From assembly GCF_036327775.1 (NCBI RefSeq), contig NZ_CP109598.1, positions 4,030,001 through 4,094,000 on the forward strand: a stretch of 64,000 bases of DNA. The letters run 5' to 3'. Both the position numbers and the translations under genes were made by a program. Each line of letters begins with the position of its first letter. Within the stretch, counting starts at the first letter, position 1. Positions 62,275 to 64,000 of this stretch are shown one piece after another. The notes under the pieces are model-generated. The model did not search any database. It was not told where the DNA came from and was given only the letters and a program-made list of their open reading frames with translations. Source of the stretch: Streptomyces sp. NBC_01498. GTDB lineage: Bacteria > Actinomycetota > Actinomycetes > Streptomycetales > Streptomycetaceae.

Positions 62275-63318
62275 TCAGTAGCTGAGCGGCTCGCTCAGAT
62301 CGACGGCGCACAGCGCGGCGGTCAGCGCCCGTTCGTCGCCGACGTCGGCCGCCGTGTCGGCGAACTTGATGACGTGTTCGTCGCCGTGGGACAGGGCCCG
62401 TTCGAGGACCTCCTCGGTGGTGACGCCCGGGACCGGGGTGAAGGGGGCCGGCCGGGACGGGGCGTACATCGCGGTCACCGCCGCCGACGCCGTCCAGGCC
62501 GCGTGGAGGCTCGGAATCCACTGGGCGCGGGGCAGGGCGGGCAGCGTACGCAGTACGGCGTTCGGAGCCGTCGCCGCGTGGACCAGCATGGTCGGCTCGC
62601 CGTGGCCGTGGGTGGCGTAGCGGTGGGTCGCGGCGGCCACCAGTTCCGTCAGCCGGCGCCGTGCCTCGTCCGGGTCCGTGACGTCGGCGGGCCAGACCGG
62701 CAGCCGGTCGACCCGTGTGAGCCGTTCCGTGAAGCGGCCTCGCAACTCGCCGATCGGAGGTACGGCGTCGAGCGCGCCGTCGGCGTCCCAGGTGCCGAGC
62801 AGCGGGGCGGGGCCGGTGATCGGACGGTGCCGGGCGGCCCAGTAGCCGAGTCCGTGGGCGAGTTCGGCCACGCGGGGCGCGTTCTCGCCGCTCTCGGTGA
62901 GGACGCGTACGGCGTGCCCGACCCGGATCACCGGGTGGGTGGACCCGCCGTACATGCCGGGCAGCAGCCGGGGCCACCACTCGGCGAGCACGTCGCGCCA
63001 GGGCCGCTCCTCGATCGCGCGCAGGAAGTAACCGATCCAGTCCGCCCCCCGGCGGGTGTCGCCCAGTGCCTCGCGCCAGTTGGCGTGGGTGATGGGTGAG
63101 ACGGGGGTGGGGAAGTCGTCCAGTCTGGACTGGTAGGCGTCCAGCCACCGGTGCACGGCCGCCGACTGCCCGTGCGTGGCGAGTGCCTCGACCACCATGG
63201 GGGCGTGGTTGGTGAGGCGCCACTCGTAGATCTCGGGGCCGGAGGCGTGCAGCCGCTCCAGGGCCTCCTCAAGCACACCGCTCGTATTCGCGTCGCCGCT
63301 TACCCGTGTATTGGTCAT
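62275..63318 (-). CDS. Questin oxidase family (DUF4243) protein
   Basis: The product has 347 residues from ATG 63318 (a GTG at 63327 is alternative). EIYEWRLTNHAPMVVEALA, THANWREALGDTRRGADWIGYFLR, MYGGSTHPVIRVGHAVRVLTE and GLGYWAARHRP match the questin oxidase / Baeyer-Villiger-type family (GedK-like). Members act on aromatic polyketides in fungi; the bacterial role is unknown. The palindrome CGGTCCTAGGACCG (63384-63397) lies 66-79 bp upstream as a candidate operator. Confidence 0.85.
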   Translation of the reverse strand: MTNTRVSGDANTSGVLEEALERLHASGPEIYEWRLTNHAPMVVEALATHGQSAAVHRWLDAYQSRLDDFPTPVSPITHANWREALGDTRRGADWIGYFLRAIEERPWRDVLAEWWPRLLPGMYGGSTHPVIRVGHAVRVLTESGENAPRVAELAHGLGYWAARHRPITGPAPLLGTWDADGALDAVPPIGELRGRFTERLTRVDRLPVWPADVTDPDEARRRLTELVAAATHRYATHGHGEPTMLVHAATAPNAVLRTLPALPRAQWIPSLHAAWTASAAVTAMYAPSRPAPFTPVPGVTTEEVLERALSHGDEHVIKFADTAADVGDERALTAALCAVDLSEPLSY

Positions 63319-63383
63319 GGACGTCACGCTAGGGCGGTGCCGGGCGACCGAGGATCGGCCGCGCGGACCAGACCCGTGGGAAC

Positions 63384-63397
63384 CGGTCCTAGGACCG
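63384..63397. promoter_or_regulatory. 14-bp perfect palindrome upstream of the questin oxidase gene
   Basis: CGGTCCTAGGACCG is self-complementary over 14 bp. A TAGCGT hexamer (minus strand, 63326-63331) sits 7 nt before the gene start. Could bind a TetR/MarR-type regulator; no regulator gene is adjacent. Confidence 0.45.
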
Positions 63398-63615
63398 AGG
63401 TCCCGCCGGTACCCGTCCGTCCGGGTAAACCCGTCGCACCCGTCGCAGGTGGCGCATCCGTCCGTCCACGCCCATGTGTATCCGTCTGTCCGTTCATGCC
63501 CACCCGTCCGGCCCGTCCGTCCCGCTCCGTCGGTACACCCTGCCCGCCCCCACCCGCCGGTACACGCGCGAGAGGTCCGTACACCCGGCCCGTCGTCAGC
63601 CCGCCCGCTCGGCCG

Positions 63616-64000
63616 TCAGACGAACTCCAGCGCCTCCGGCTCCAGCGGCGGCACCAACCCCTCCGCCGCCGCGCGGGTCAGGAGGGCGTGCACGGCCCCG
63701 TAGCCGTCCCGGCCCAGGTCCGCCGTGAACTCGTTGACGTACAGGGCGATGTGCTGGTCCGCCACCGACGGGTCCATCTCCTGCGCGTGGGCGCGGACGT
63801 ACGGGCGCGAGGCGGCCGGGTCGGCCCAGGCCATACGGAGCGACGTACGCGCCGACTCCGCCAGGGTCCGCAGTGTCTCGGCGCCCAGCTCCCGCTTGGC
63901 GATGATCGCGCCCAGCGGGATCGGCAGCCCCGTCGTGGACTCCCAGTGCTCGCCCATGTCGGCGAGCCGGTGCAGCCCGTAGTTCTGGTAGGTGAACCGT
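63616..64000 (-). CDS. mqnD: 1,4-dihydroxy-6-naphthoate synthase (partial)
   Basis: The frame is open to the window edge. From the edge it reads FTYQNYGLHRLADMGEHWESTTG, then LPIPLGAIIAKRELG and ends NEFTADLGRDGYGAVHALLTRAAAEGLVPP: the C-terminal part of MqnD (futalosine menaquinone pathway, cleaves cyclic dehypoxanthinylfutalosine). About 127 of some 280 residues are visible; ATG 63957 is internal, not the start. This gene sits close to a 127-residue cold-shock gene, as I recall for SCO4505-SCO4506. Confidence 0.9.
   Translation of the reverse strand, partial: RFTYQNYGLHRLADMGEHWESTTGLPIPLGAIIAKRELGAETLRTLAESARTSLRMAWADPAASRPYVRAHAQEMDPSVADQHIALYVNEFTADLGRDGYGAVHALLTRAAAEGLVPPLEPEALEFV

Overview
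The window is a 64 kb piece of a high-GC actinobacterial chromosome, almost certainly Streptomyces. The signs are strong G/C bias at third codon positions, frequent GTG starts, a TerD protein, a groEL2 without groES under twin CIRCE operators, DasR-type amino-sugar control, a GpgS-type glycosyltransferase, a cdgB-like diguanylate cyclase, and gene families and order resembling the S. coelicolor SCO428x-SCO430x and SCO450x neighbourhoods (recalled, not aligned). There is no rRNA or tRNA gene and no intact transposase.

Layout. 0-7.4 kb: end of a pentapeptide-repeat protein, a hypothetical protein, TerD, an ArfB-like ribosome-rescue factor, a flavin reductase, the diguanylate cyclase (with a perfect TGTGA-N6-TCACA palindrome upstream) and a membrane-anchored CBM-like protein. 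7.6-12.5 kb: amino-sugar block with a PfkB kinase, nagA and nagK facing a sugar-binding lipoprotein, with a DasR-like dre site between them. 12.5-17 kb: a repeat-expanded DUF3263 protein, otsB, otsA, a small membrane protein and GpgS. 17-21.6 kb: a SAM-I riboswitch in front of a threonine-synthase-like enzyme and a MoaD/ThiS-like sulfur carrier (best read as the O-phosphohomoserine methionine route), then a cold-shock gene and groEL2. 21.7-29.1 kb: Uma2 remnants on either side of an erythromycin-esterase homologue with a coding minisatellite, a Tat-exported propeller protein, and a racemase/NCS1 permease pair facing an XRE-cupin regulator. 29-36.7 kb: murQ with its RpiR regulator, small proteins, an MFS exporter, a BrkB-HD fusion and a ThuA-like secreted protein. 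37-48 kb: a DnaE polymerase, copA with two CsoR-like operators, a short leaderless membrane protein, cutC with a dre-like site, an LspA paralogue and a HelD-like helicase. 48.0-48.3 kb: a five-repeat type I-E-like CRISPR array without cas genes. 48.5-64 kb: an XPB-like helicase, a VanZ protein with a basic tail, a WYL/helicase-associated protein, a nitroreductase-hemerythrin fusion, a FecCD-type ABC exporter/importer set, a HAD phosphatase, a second cold-shock protein, a questin-oxidase-family protein and the 3' part of mqnD.

Themes. Amino-sugar and cell-wall recycling recurs (nagKA, murQ/RpiR, PfkB kinase, dre sites). Stress and osmolyte functions recur too (TerD, OtsAB, GpgS, GroEL2, cold-shock proteins). 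Two features stand out at window scale: in-frame tandem-repeat expansion in several unrelated genes, and a repeated leaderless start layout (a -10-like hexamer exactly 6 nt before the start codon). The most interesting leads are the SAM-riboswitch/sulfur-carrier locus, the CRP-like palindrome at the c-di-GMP gene, the dre-like site at cutC, and the coding minisatellite.
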